In this document: positions 5,803-13,993 of the stretch, piece by piece
Position numbering within the stretch: the first letter of the stretch is position 1
Layout of the letters: each line of letters opens with the position of its first letter
Assembly: GCA_003153955.1 (NCBI GenBank)
Contig: PMCB01000080.1
Location: 3,577-17,646 of the forward strand
Direction of reading: 5' to 3'
Length of the DNA stretch: 14,070 nt
Origin: Dehalococcoidia bacterium
GTDB taxonomy: Bacteria; Chloroflexota; Dehalococcoidia; Dehalococcoidales; Fen-1064
Program-made: the position numbers and the translations under genes
The notes under the pieces: generated by a model
Seen by the model: the letters and a program-made list of their open reading frames with translations, nothing else
Database searches by the model: none
What the model was told of the DNA's origin: nothing

Positions 5803-7392
5803 ATGAACCGCATAAAAATCGACCTCGACCGCGTAACGAGCGGCATCGACCGCAATATTTTCGGCGGGTACATGGAGCTCGGGTCTAAAGATACTATGTT
5901 CAAGCACCTGGACATTCTTGACCCGGCCCGCGGGGACAAAGGGCTGCCTGACGATGTGATGGCGGTGCTGGAACCGGTGAAAATGGCGAATATCCGCTTC
6001 GGTGGTAATTTCTTTTCAGGTTACCGCTGGCGAGACGGCGTTGGCCCGCGGGCAGACCGCCCGGCGCGGCACGAACTGGCGTGGAACAGTCTGGTACCGA
6101 ATAATTTCGGCACCAACGAATTTGTGACGTTCTGCCGGACATTGGAGGCGGAACCTTACCTCAATACCAATTGCGGGGACGGCGACATGCGGGAAGCCGC
6201 CGACTGGGTAGAATACTGCAACGGCACGGGAAATTCATATCTGGCGAACTTGCGCCGGTCACACGGCTTCGACGCGCCGCATAACGTGAAATACTGGAGT
6301 ATCGGCAACGAAGTCGACAGCCCCGGTCAAATCGGTTACAAGACCCCGCAGGAATATGCCCGGGCGGCGACCGAATTCAGCAAGGTCATGAAACTGGTAG
6401 ACCCTTCGATTAAACTGACCGCTTCGGCGACCTGCAGCTGGGAAGACTTTCCTTTAGGGCCGCAATTCCTTTACCGCAAAACCGAGTGGGTGGAAAGGGC
6501 GCAGTTGATATTGGAGCAAGCCGGAGAGCGGATCGATTATATGGCCCTGCATAAATACGCCCATCCTTACACCGACGATTCATTCGAAACCCTGATGGCT
6601 TTCGCGGCCGGTTTTGAGGAACATATAAGCGCTTACGAAGGATTGATCAAGGCCGTCAGTCTGGAACGCGGGATTAAACATGCCGTAGCTATCGCAGTCG
6701 ACGAGTGGGGCATCATTTATATCCCGGAGGAACTGCGCAGGGAAGTCCCGATTATCGTGACGGTGGATGAATCCGGCCGGGCACAGTTGCCGGCGGAGGA
6801 AAAAGTACCGCCGCGACCGAGAAGAAAGAACAGCGTCGGAATGGAGCAGGCCCTGTTGACGGCGCTGCATCTGAATACCTTCATCCGCCACGCCCGGTCC
6901 GTGCGGATGGCCAACTGCACCTCGATGCCGACCCCGGCATGTCTCAGTTTCCCGGAACCGGAAAGCATCGTACTGCGGCAGGCAATTTACTTCCCGTTTG
7001 AACTTTACAGCCGCACCTGCGGACAACTGGCATTAGACGTTTTCCATGACGGCGACACTTTCTCCGGCGCTTACAAAGGAATGGCCTATTCCGGGATCCG
7101 CACTCTGGATGTCTCCGCTACACTGGATACAGCGCGGAAACAGCTGGTGATATACGCGGTCAACCAGAGCCCGGACAAGGCCATGGAAACGACGGTTTCG
7201 CTGGATTCCGGAGTTTTTAACGGAAAGATAAAAGCCTCGATAGTCAACGGGCCGGACATCAAAGCCGCCAACACCCTGGAAAAACCGGACAATGTCGGGG
7301 TGCATGAGACGGTACTAAAAGCGGCGGGCAAGACTTTGACTATAACTTTCGAACCGCACTCAGTCACGGTTCTGGTGTGCCCGGTCGGGTAA
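5803..7392 (+). CDS. GH51 alpha-L-arabinofuranosidase
   Basis: At 529 residues this fits the retaining GH51 arabinofuranosidases, which release L-arabinose from arabinan, arabinoxylan or arabino-oligosaccharides. Family landmarks appear in order: NIFGGYMELG near residue 18, IRFGGNFFSGYRWRDGVGP (65-83), AWNSLVPNNFGTNEF near 95-109, and YWSIGNE with acid/base E170. The nucleophile E301 is in AVDEWGIIY, and EQALLTALHLNTFIRHA (about 348-364) leads to the C-terminal beta-domain. There is no signal peptide, so it should act in the cytoplasm on imported oligosaccharides. A GTG-initiated extension from 5773 is possible, but ATG 5803 has AAAGGAG seven bases upstream. First gene of the plus-strand cluster, under a strong promoter. 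Some GH51 enzymes are endoglucanases or xylosidases, so the exact substrate is not certain. Confidence 0.88.
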   Translation: MNRIKIDLDRVTSGIDRNIFGGYMELGSKDTMFKHLDILDPARGDKGLPDDVMAVLEPVKMANIRFGGNFFSGYRWRDGVGPRADRPARHELAWNSLVPNNFGTNEFVTFCRTLEAEPYLNTNCGDGDMREAADWVEYCNGTGNSYLANLRRSHGFDAPHNVKYWSIGNEVDSPGQIGYKTPQEYARAATEFSKVMKLVDPSIKLTASATCSWEDFPLGPQFLYRKTEWVERAQLILEQAGERIDYMALHKYAHPYTDDSFETLMAFAAGFEEHISAYEGLIKAVSLERGIKHAVAIAVDEWGIIYIPEELRREVPIIVTVDESGRAQLPAEEKVPPRPRRKNSVGMEQALLTALHLNTFIRHARSVRMANCTSMPTPACLSFPEPESIVLRQAIYFPFELYSRTCGQLALDVFHDGDTFSGAYKGMAYSGIRTLDVSATLDTARKQLVIYAVNQSPDKAMETTVSLDSGVFNGKIKASIVNGPDIKAANTLEKPDNVGVHETVLKAAGKTLTITFEPHSVTVLVCPVG

Positions 7393-7507
7393 ACAGCAAA
7401 TAAATAATTCATCAGGATTTGGTACTGACGGCGACTTGCCATTCAATATCGCAGTTAAGCCCGGCCGGCGATTATAACAGATGAAACCAATGTCCGCGGA
7501 GTCAATT

Positions 7508-9988
7508 ATGAAAAACAACGGCGCACCTTCCGGCGCGCGCAGCCAAAGCGACGCCGAAAAGGTAAAAATGAATAACCCCACGTTCCGTTTAAGCAACAAT
7601 TTCGATTTTGACTGGAAATTTTTTAAGGGTGATATACCGGGCGCGGAACAGCCGGATTTCAGCGATACCGAATGGCGAAGCCTGGATTTGCCCCACGACT
7701 GGAGCATCGAAGGGCCGTTCCGTGAAGAACCCGGTTCAATGACTTCTGCCCACCTTCCCACGGGCACCGGCTGGTACCGGAAACATTTCAAAATCCCCGG
7801 GGCTTACCGGAATAACAAAGTTACTGTTGAATTCGACGGCGTGTACCAGAACAGCGAAGTCTGGATTAACGGGCGATACCTGGGGAAACGGCCCTACGGC
7901 TACATCAGTTTTTATTACGACATCACCCCGTATTTGAATTTTGGCGGCGAAAATGTGATGGCAGTCAGAGTCGATAATTCCCGCCAGCCGAATTGCCGCT
8001 GGTATTCCGGCTCCGGAATCTACAGGCATACCCGGCTGACAGTCACCGATAAATTGCACATCGCCCATTGGGGCACATTTATAACCAGCGAGAAAGTCAA
8101 TGAAAAATCGGCAACCGTGCTAATAAAAACACGGGTGCAGAACGAAGATAAGAGTAATGCGGAATTTATTTTGACCATCGTTTTCCTGGACAGTGACGGG
8201 AAAACAGTCGTGACGGCGGAAGCGATGCAAAGCATTGCGGCGGGCGCGGAATTTGAATTCACCCAGAAAATAAAGATAGCTAAACCGGTGCTGTGGTCGC
8301 CGGAAAATCCCTATCTTTACACGGTGCGTAGCACGGTGATAAAACAGGACAGAACCGCAGATGAATATGATACGGCGTTTGGGATTCGAGAAATTGAATT
8401 CAATGCCGATAACGGATTCCTGTTAAACGGACGGCAGGTGAAGCTGCACGGTGTATGCTTGCACCACGAGGCCGGCGCCGTGGGCGCGGCGGTACCGGAA
8501 CGGGTTTGGGAACGACGGCTGGAAAAACTGAAAGCGATGGGCTGCAACGCTATCCGCACATCGCACAATCCTTATTCTCCGGAATTCATGGATTTATGCG
8601 ATAAAATGGGATTCCTAATAATGGATGAAATCTACGACGAATGGAAAGAACCGAAACCGCAAACGCCGGATTATGGATACAGGATTTACTTTGACGAATG
8701 GTCAGAGCGCGATGTCACTGATTTCATCCGCCGCGATCGGAACCATCCCTGCGTCGTAATCTGGAGCGCCGGCAATGAAGTCGTCGACCAGGTAGTGCCG
8801 GAAGGCACTGCTACGCTAAAAAGACTGATTGGTATTTTTCACCGTGAAGACCCGACAAGACCGGTCACGGTGGGCTGCGACCGCATCATTGCCGAACCTG
8901 AAGCAGTGCCGCTGAAATTCCTGAAGCTGCTGGATGTAGTCGGCTACAACTATGTCGACCGGTGGCGGGACAGATACGAGAAATACTACAGCATCGACCG
9001 GCAGGTTTTTCCGAAAAGAAAATTTATCGGAACTGAAAACGGGTCGCTGGGCGGTATCCGCGGCGACTATTCATATCTGTTCCCTCAAACCACAGGCACG
9101 ATTTCGCGCAGAAACAACAACCGCTGGATCGATTTCGAACAGATGTGGAAATTCGTCAGCACATATGACTACGTTTCCGGCGATTTTATGTGGACCGGAA
9201 TCGACTATCTTGGCGAGTCCAACTGGCCTCGAAAAGCCAACACATCGGGAGTAATCGATACCTGCGGTTTCGAAAAAGACACCTGGTATTTTTGTCAGAG
9301 CCAGTGGACGGACAAACCGGTGCTGCACATATTCCCGCACTGGAACTGGCCGGGCATGGAGGGCGAATTCATCCCGGTGCTCTGCTATACCAACTGCGAC
9401 AGCGTGGAATTATTTCTGAACGGTAAATCACTGGGGATTCAAAGCTACTGGTTCCCGCGATCGGGGATGCGGGAAGAATATGAGAATTTTCCGTCGCGTA
9501 ACAGCGTCTCCCGCACCACCGCAGATTTACACCTGACCTGGACAGTGCCTTATCAACCGGGCAAACTGAAAGCCGTGGGCATAAAAGACGGAAAAGTAGT
9601 AGTCACTGAAGAAATTTCGACGACCGGGAAACCGGCCGCGATCGGACTTTACGCCGACAGGAAGGTATTAACGGACGACCGGCGGGATATCGCGCATGTC
9701 ACCTGTAAAATACTCGATGCACAAGGCAGAGTGGTGCCGGTTGCTGATAATGAAATTACCTTCGGAACTAAAGGCGAAGGCAAAATAATCGGAGTGGACA
9801 ACGGGAACCCGGTCAGTCACGAGGATTATCAGGCAAACCGCAGAAAGGCATTTAACGGCTTATGCCTGGCAATCATACAATCAACAGATAAAACCGGAAT
9901 AATTCAACTTGCGGCGGCCTCGCCGGGGTTGAAATCAGCCAGCATCAGAATCACGACCAAACAGTTTGCAAAAGGAGAAATTAAATGA
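7508..9988 (+). CDS. GH2 beta-galactosidase-type glycoside hydrolase
   Basis: About 826 residues with the GH2 layout. An N-terminal sugar-binding jelly-roll spans roughly 35-190 (WYRKHF near 89, VEFDGVYQNSEVWING). An Ig-like sandwich follows to about 290, then a TIM barrel starting FLLNGRQVKLHGVCLHHE, with TSHNPYSPEFMDLCDKMGF. Acid/base E424 is in VIWSAGNE and the likely nucleophile E510 in FIGTENGS. A DUF4982-like domain (about 590-690, VLCYTNCDSVELFLNGKSLG) and a final Ig-like domain end the protein. It probably hydrolyses beta-galactosides, though GH2 also includes beta-glucuronidases, mannosidases and arabinosidases. No signal peptide is visible, so a cytoplasmic site is expected. The start is ambiguous: 7481 lacks a Shine-Dalgarno, 7508 has GGAG at 6 bases, and 7568 has AAAAGG at 5 bases and sits closest to the domain edge. 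The 115-base gap after GH51 shows no terminator or clear promoter. Confidence 0.88.
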   Translation: MKNNGAPSGARSQSDAEKVKMNNPTFRLSNNFDFDWKFFKGDIPGAEQPDFSDTEWRSLDLPHDWSIEGPFREEPGSMTSAHLPTGTGWYRKHFKIPGAYRNNKVTVEFDGVYQNSEVWINGRYLGKRPYGYISFYYDITPYLNFGGENVMAVRVDNSRQPNCRWYSGSGIYRHTRLTVTDKLHIAHWGTFITSEKVNEKSATVLIKTRVQNEDKSNAEFILTIVFLDSDGKTVVTAEAMQSIAAGAEFEFTQKIKIAKPVLWSPENPYLYTVRSTVIKQDRTADEYDTAFGIREIEFNADNGFLLNGRQVKLHGVCLHHEAGAVGAAVPERVWERRLEKLKAMGCNAIRTSHNPYSPEFMDLCDKMGFLIMDEIYDEWKEPKPQTPDYGYRIYFDEWSERDVTDFIRRDRNHPCVVIWSAGNEVVDQVVPEGTATLKRLIGIFHREDPTRPVTVGCDRIIAEPEAVPLKFLKLLDVVGYNYVDRWRDRYEKYYSIDRQVFPKRKFIGTENGSLGGIRGDYSYLFPQTTGTISRRNNNRWIDFEQMWKFVSTYDYVSGDFMWTGIDYLGESNWPRKANTSGVIDTCGFEKDTWYFCQSQWTDKPVLHIFPHWNWPGMEGEFIPVLCYTNCDSVELFLNGKSLGIQSYWFPRSGMREEYENFPSRNSVSRTTADLHLTWTVPYQPGKLKAVGIKDGKVVVTEEISTTGKPAAIGLYADRKVLTDDRRDIAHVTCKILDAQGRVVPVADNEITFGTKGEGKIIGVDNGNPVSHEDYQANRRKAFNGLCLAIIQSTDKTGIIQLAAASPGLKSASIRITTKQFAKGEIK

Positions 9989-11592
9989 CAGAAGTGAAAA
10001 GGGTATTCAAAGTGAACGGCAAGCCGTTCTTCCCGGTAGGCGGCCAATCTTCATCTTCCAGCGCTTACAACGATACGGAATCAATTCCCGCTTTCGAAGC
10101 GGTGAAACTGCTGCACGGCAACACCCTCCTGACCGATGTTTACTGGGAGGTGATTGAACCGGAAGAGGGCAAATTTGATTTTTCCAGCATCGACCGGCTG
10201 ATTGCGAACGCTAAGCGATATGGAATCAAATTGATATTGTTGTGGTTTGCAACCTGGAAGAACGGGAATATGGACTACGCTCCGGCTTGGGTAAAATCCA
10301 ATTCGAAACGTTTCAAACGGGTGCTCGCACCTGACGGCGGCGATTTGTGGGTGCTTTCTTCGTACTGCAAGGCAAATCTCGAAGCTGATAAAAAAGCGTT
10401 CGCGGCGCTCTGCAAATACCTGAAAGTCAAGGACAGCGCAGATCAGACCGTGATCGGCCTGCAAGTGGAGAATGAAGTCGGGATTACCGGCGGCGACCGC
10501 GATTACAGTGCGGAAGCCGAAGCAGTCTTTGAAAATCCCGTCCCTGCCAAATTATTAAACGCTATTAAAACCGCCGGCAAAGGCTCCGTCTACGATATCT
10601 GGAAACGGGAAGGCGCGAAAAAATCGGGCACATGGCCGGAGGTGTTCGGCACGGCGGCCGGCGAACTGGTGACCGCCTGGAGCATCGCTCATTACGTGGA
10701 CCGCGTGGCCGAAGCCGGGCAGGCATTTTACGATATCCCCATGTACATTAATGCCGCCGTCAGCATCGTCAACGGCTGGCGCGAACCGGTGCCGGATGAA
10801 ATCCCGGGTAACGGCATGCCGGTGCCCAAAGTACTGGATATTTACAAATGGTTTACACCGCACATCGCCCTGGTGGCGCCGGATATCAAACACGTTGATT
10901 ACCGGACGTACGAAGAACTCTGCGCAGTTTATGCCCGGGAAGATAATCCCCTGTTCATGCCGGAAACACCTCCCCTTTTATATGTCTTCCAGGCGATTGC
11001 CAAATATAACCTGCTGGGATTCCACCGGATGGGAGGCCTTGAAGCCATCGCCGCTAAAGACGGCTCGGTGAACCCGGAGTCCCGGATCGGCGTGGACACG
11101 GTCCGCTGCATCGCATCCGTAGTCCCGCTGCTGTTGAAATATCAGGGCACCGGTAAAATTCACGCCGTGATTCAGGAAGAATTCATGTCGCAGCAGTGGC
11201 TGAACCTGGACGGCTACCTGGGGCGCATCCAATTCGGCACCGGACGGAAAACGACCGGCGGAACGGACTGGCGGCATATGCCCGGGGAATCGGCGTTTAT
11301 GTGGCAACTCGATGCCAACCGAGGGCGCGGACTTGTCATCCAGACGGGCAGGCACGAATTCTATCTGGCAGGAGCAAATTACCGGCTATTCCTGCGGCCT
11401 AAATTTGCCAAAGGCGTCAAGCAGTCAACCACTTACAACGACGTTCACGGCCGGCCGCTGCGTGTGGATGAGGGACATTTTGACGATAGCGGCGAATTTG
11501 TCGCCGACCGCCGCCGCAACGGGGATAATGTTTCCAATGGCCTGTGGGTGGAAGCCGATATCGGCGTGCTGCGGGTAACTACCTGCGACTGA
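9985..11592 (+). CDS. GH35/GH42-like beta-galactosidase (DUF5597 type)
   Basis: The 535-residue clan GH-A protein contains NTLLTDVYWEVIEPEEGKFD (from residue 46), LLWFATWKNG near 85 and GLQVENEVGI with the presumed acid/base E164. The presumed nucleophile E327 is in LFMPETPP, ahead of a C-terminal beta-domain. This pattern matches the DUF5597-bearing beta-galactosidases often filed under GH35. Its substrate is probably a beta-galactoside or a related oligosaccharide, but the family is poorly tested. There is no signal peptide. The ATG overlaps the TGA of the GH2 gene (ATGA), with AAAAGGAG just upstream, so translation of the two is probably coupled and they likely act on the same or successive linkages. 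A long stem-loop about 110 bases after its stop marks a probable transcript end. Confidence 0.82.
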   Translation: MTEVKRVFKVNGKPFFPVGGQSSSSSAYNDTESIPAFEAVKLLHGNTLLTDVYWEVIEPEEGKFDFSSIDRLIANAKRYGIKLILLWFATWKNGNMDYAPAWVKSNSKRFKRVLAPDGGDLWVLSSYCKANLEADKKAFAALCKYLKVKDSADQTVIGLQVENEVGITGGDRDYSAEAEAVFENPVPAKLLNAIKTAGKGSVYDIWKREGAKKSGTWPEVFGTAAGELVTAWSIAHYVDRVAEAGQAFYDIPMYINAAVSIVNGWREPVPDEIPGNGMPVPKVLDIYKWFTPHIALVAPDIKHVDYRTYEELCAVYAREDNPLFMPETPPLLYVFQAIAKYNLLGFHRMGGLEAIAAKDGSVNPESRIGVDTVRCIASVVPLLLKYQGTGKIHAVIQEEFMSQQWLNLDGYLGRIQFGTGRKTTGGTDWRHMPGESAFMWQLDANRGRGLVIQTGRHEFYLAGANYRLFLRPKFAKGVKQSTTYNDVHGRPLRVDEGHFDDSGEFVADRRRNGDNVSNGLWVEADIGVLRVTTCD

Positions 11593-11642
11593 CCTGGGGG
11601 TAATTGGAATTGGTACCAAAATGATATTTACAACAGAAAATA

Positions 11643-11696
11643 TGGATTCCCGTACATACACTTCGTTCAGTACCTTCGGCCTTCGCGGGAATTACA
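11643..11696. repeat. REP-like element with ATTCCCG/CGGGAAT arms
   Basis: ATTCCCG (11646-11652) and CGGGAAT (11686-11692) are inverted around a 33-base T/C-rich spacer. The TGGATTCCCG...CGCGGGAATTACA form is the classic look of dispersed bacterial REP palindromes. Its outer TGGATT (11643-11648) is inverted relative to AATCCA (11770-11775) at the end of the second palindrome. The stem-loop between them makes the whole 133-base stretch a composite inverted structure. Confidence 0.55.
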
Positions 11697-11704
11697 AGCC
11701 GGCG

Positions 11705-11746
11705 ATGAAAGATTCAAGCAGAAGCTTGAATCTTTCATGTTTCTTT
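11705..11746 (+). terminator. Stem-loop terminator after the GH51-GH2-GH35 genes
   Basis: ATGAAAGATTCAAGC (11705-11719) pairs perfectly with GCTTGAATCTTTCAT (11724-11738) around AGAA, followed by GTTTCTTT. The 15-bp stem is A/T-rich at its base and the U-tract is interrupted, but the position, 110 bases after the GH35 stop and before the next gene, fits a transcript end. It is related in sequence to the stem at 2923-2957. Confidence 0.6.
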
Positions 11747-11777
11747 GTCATTGTCGGACTTGATCCGACAATCCAGA
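11745..11777. repeat. REP-like palindrome, copy 2
   Basis: The stem ATTGTCGGA / TCCGACAAT (11750-11758/11764-11772) is a perfect 9 bp with loop CTTGA. The copy matches 30 of 33 bases of 2964-2996 and, as there, lies directly downstream of a long stem-loop in the same orientation. Confidence 0.7.
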
Positions 11778-11847
11778 AGATATAGTTATAAATGTTCTCA
11801 GAACCATAAAAAGCAGCCGAAGAGGACATCAATACGAAGGAGATTTT

Positions 11848-13503
11848 TTGAAAAAGCAGGCCATGTGGTGGGATAAATTCGGCGAACCGCAATACGGCGG
11901 GGAAATAGTCATTTCCAGCCAGGCGAATATCGAAAATTTTGACCCGTACCGCAGCGAACACCTGACCCAGATATATACCGGTTGGCTGGAAACGATGCAA
12001 GCTGAGGACTGGACATTAGACCCGGCTGTATTCGACTTTAAAACAGTATCTCCTCACCGGTATCTGACCGGCCACCTGGCCGAAAGCTGGGAGTTTACCT
12101 CACCGCAAACGCTGGTTTTCCATCTGCGCAAAATCCATTGGCAAAACATTCCGCCGGTCAACGGCCGCGAATTTACCGCCGATGATGTCGTCTATCATTT
12201 CCACCGATTGTACGGTCTGGGCAGCGGCTTCACCAGATCTTCTCCCGCCCAGGATAAAGTGCTGATGTATCAGGACCTGGTCTCCGTGACAGCAATTGAC
12301 AGGTACACCGTCGCTTTTGAATGGAAAAACGCCAACCCTGAATTTATCCTGCAATTTCTGGTCACGAATCATAATCCGGCGCTGGGAATCGAGGCGCGGG
12401 AAGCGGTAGAAAAATGGGGTGACCTCGGCGACTGGCATCATGCAGTCGGAACTGGGCCATTTATTTTGCAGGATTTTGCTGCCGGCAGCGCAGCAACGAT
12501 GGCAAAAAATCCGAATTACTGGGGGCACGATGAACGTTACCCGCAGAATCAGTTGCCTTACGTCGATAAAGTGAAAATCCTGATAGTCCCGGATAAAGAG
12601 AAAGCACTGGAGATGTTCCTTGCCGGTAAGATCGATGCCATAGAAGGAATATCGGGGCGGCAGGCTGAGACGATAAAAAAATCGTATCCTGAAATTTTAC
12701 AGATACCGATGCCGTGGTCGAACACAATAACAGTCGACCCAAGAAATGACACCCCTCCCTTCAACGACTTGAGAGTCCGCAAGGCGGTGCAGATGGCAAT
12801 CAACCTGCCGGACATCGCCAAAAACTATTACAAGGGCGCGGTAGAACCACATCCCTCCACATTAAGTTCAGAATGCGTGAAGGAATGGGGTGACGGCTGG
12901 GCTTTCGCCTATGAGGACTGGCCGCAGGATTTAAAAGATGAATATAGCTACAACCCGGCGGCAGCCAAAAAGCTGCTGGCCGCGGCCGGTTATCCCCACG
13001 GATTCAAGACCAATGTCGCGGCAGATTTTACCTCAGATTTGAATCTGCTGCAAATCGTAAAAGCGTATTTTGCCGATGTCGGCATCCAGATGGAAATCCG
13101 GCCTGCGGTCGCCAATAAGTTCGACCAGTTGTATTATCCCGGCGGGTCGCTGGGGTTGGACGTCGAGCCGTTCCGGATGCTCCCCAGGATGATGACCGGC
13201 TACGCGCTTAATACCCATCTGAAAGTCAGCGACCCGGTATACGATACTTTCTTCCCCCGGGCCAAGACCGCGGCCACGCTCGAAGAAACCAGGAAGATTT
13301 TCCGGGAAGCCAACGAATATGTCGCGCGGCAGCACTTCGCGATATCGCTGCTCCCCAAACCCAGGCGCTACTCGCTCTGTCAACCGTGGCTGAAAGGCTA
13401 CAACGCGCAATTCGGCTCGACCGGATGGAGCCCCCCAAATCTCTCGTTCTACATGGCAAGGTTCTGGATAGACCAAAAACTAAAGAAATCGATGGGATAC
13501 TAA
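11848..13503 (+). CDS. Family-5 ABC transporter substrate-binding protein, no signal peptide
   Basis: The 551-residue protein has the SBP_bac_5 (oligopeptide/dipeptide/nickel-type, also some oligosaccharide) landmarks. These are YGGEIVISS near residue 16, LAESWEFTSPQTLVFHLRK, FTADDVVYHFHRL near 109, VGTGPFIL near 200, NPNYWG near 222, FNDLRVRKAVQMAINL near 304 and YNPAAAKKLLAAAGYP. It begins with TTG, five bases after AAGGAG. No hydrophobic leader or lipobox precedes the mature-type domain, and the frame upstream runs back to a TGA at 11761 without encoding one. That is abnormal for a periplasmic or lipid-anchored binding protein: either the leader was lost or the protein works in the cytoplasm. 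No permease or ATPase gene is in the window. The gene lies after the repeat/terminator block and 13 bases before the cupin gene, so it may begin a second transcript. Confidence 0.85.
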   Translation: MKKQAMWWDKFGEPQYGGEIVISSQANIENFDPYRSEHLTQIYTGWLETMQAEDWTLDPAVFDFKTVSPHRYLTGHLAESWEFTSPQTLVFHLRKIHWQNIPPVNGREFTADDVVYHFHRLYGLGSGFTRSSPAQDKVLMYQDLVSVTAIDRYTVAFEWKNANPEFILQFLVTNHNPALGIEAREAVEKWGDLGDWHHAVGTGPFILQDFAAGSAATMAKNPNYWGHDERYPQNQLPYVDKVKILIVPDKEKALEMFLAGKIDAIEGISGRQAETIKKSYPEILQIPMPWSNTITVDPRNDTPPFNDLRVRKAVQMAINLPDIAKNYYKGAVEPHPSTLSSECVKEWGDGWAFAYEDWPQDLKDEYSYNPAAAKKLLAAAGYPHGFKTNVAADFTSDLNLLQIVKAYFADVGIQMEIRPAVANKFDQLYYPGGSLGLDVEPFRMLPRMMTGYALNTHLKVSDPVYDTFFPRAKTAATLEETRKIFREANEYVARQHFAISLLPKPRRYSLCQPWLKGYNAQFGSTGWSPPNLSFYMARFWIDQKLKKSMGY

Positions 13504-13516
13504 AAGGAGTGTAATA

Positions 13517-13975
13517 ATGGAAGAAACACGCAAAGGGTTTATTTTATCGAAAAAAGAGGTGGAAAAGGAGTGGCGCATCGAACACAGCGCCGATGCCGAA
13601 GGCCACCACAACATGCAAGGCTTCGGCTTCCTGACGGTAGCCAGCGAAATGAAAACACACCGCATGGTCGGGAAAGAACTGGCTACTAACCTGATGCTGG
13701 GACTGGACATGTTTCCGCCGGGCGGCGGCATCAACGCGCATTCTCACGTCTTCAGCGCCGAAGCGCCGATTTTCGACCACGCCTATTACGTAATTTCCGG
13801 ACGCATCCAGGCGACGGTCGGAGATGAAATCAGGACCGTCGGCGCCGATTCGTTAATCTATTGTCCTTCCAACATAAAACATGCTATCCTCAATGTCGGG
13901 AAAACCACGGCCAAAGTGCTGCGTATTGCCGCCTGCAACGAAGGCGCGGTGATGGGCGGCTGGGCTAAAGACTAA
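13517..13975 (+). CDS. Cupin-domain protein
   Basis: The 152-residue protein contains a single cupin barrel at about residues 58-142. Motif 1 is GGGINAHSH (H75, H77) followed by FDHAYYVISG, and motif 2 is CPSNIKHAILNVG (H122). The glutamate that usually completes the metal site seems replaced by H88, giving a possible four-histidine site. Small cupins like this can be sugar isomerases, epimerases, lyases or sensory proteins; the sequence does not choose between them. AAAAGGAG lies upstream of the ATG. It sits 13 bases after the binding-protein gene and 18 bases before the GH4 gene, so a role in the same sugar pathway is likely but inferred from position only. Confidence 0.75.
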   Translation: MEETRKGFILSKKEVEKEWRIEHSADAEGHHNMQGFGFLTVASEMKTHRMVGKELATNLMLGLDMFPPGGGINAHSHVFSAEAPIFDHAYYVISGRIQATVGDEIRTVGADSLIYCPSNIKHAILNVGKTTAKVLRIAACNEGAVMGGWAKD

Positions 13976-13993
13976 AACAGCAGGAGAAATTCA

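Noticed and set aside
6580..7026. Minus-strand frame inside the GH51 gene.
   Set aside because: The plus-strand frame carries catalytic motifs; the antisense peptide is composition-driven.
11760..11792. Promoter for the binding-protein gene (TTGATC with TATAGT or TATAAA).
   Set aside because: Spacers of 15 or 21 bases are outside the normal range, and the -35 lies within the REP palindrome.
11764..11847. In-frame extension upstream of the binding protein that might hold a signal peptide.
   Set aside because: Translated, it is charged and polar with no hydrophobic core and has no ATG or GTG start with a ribosome site.
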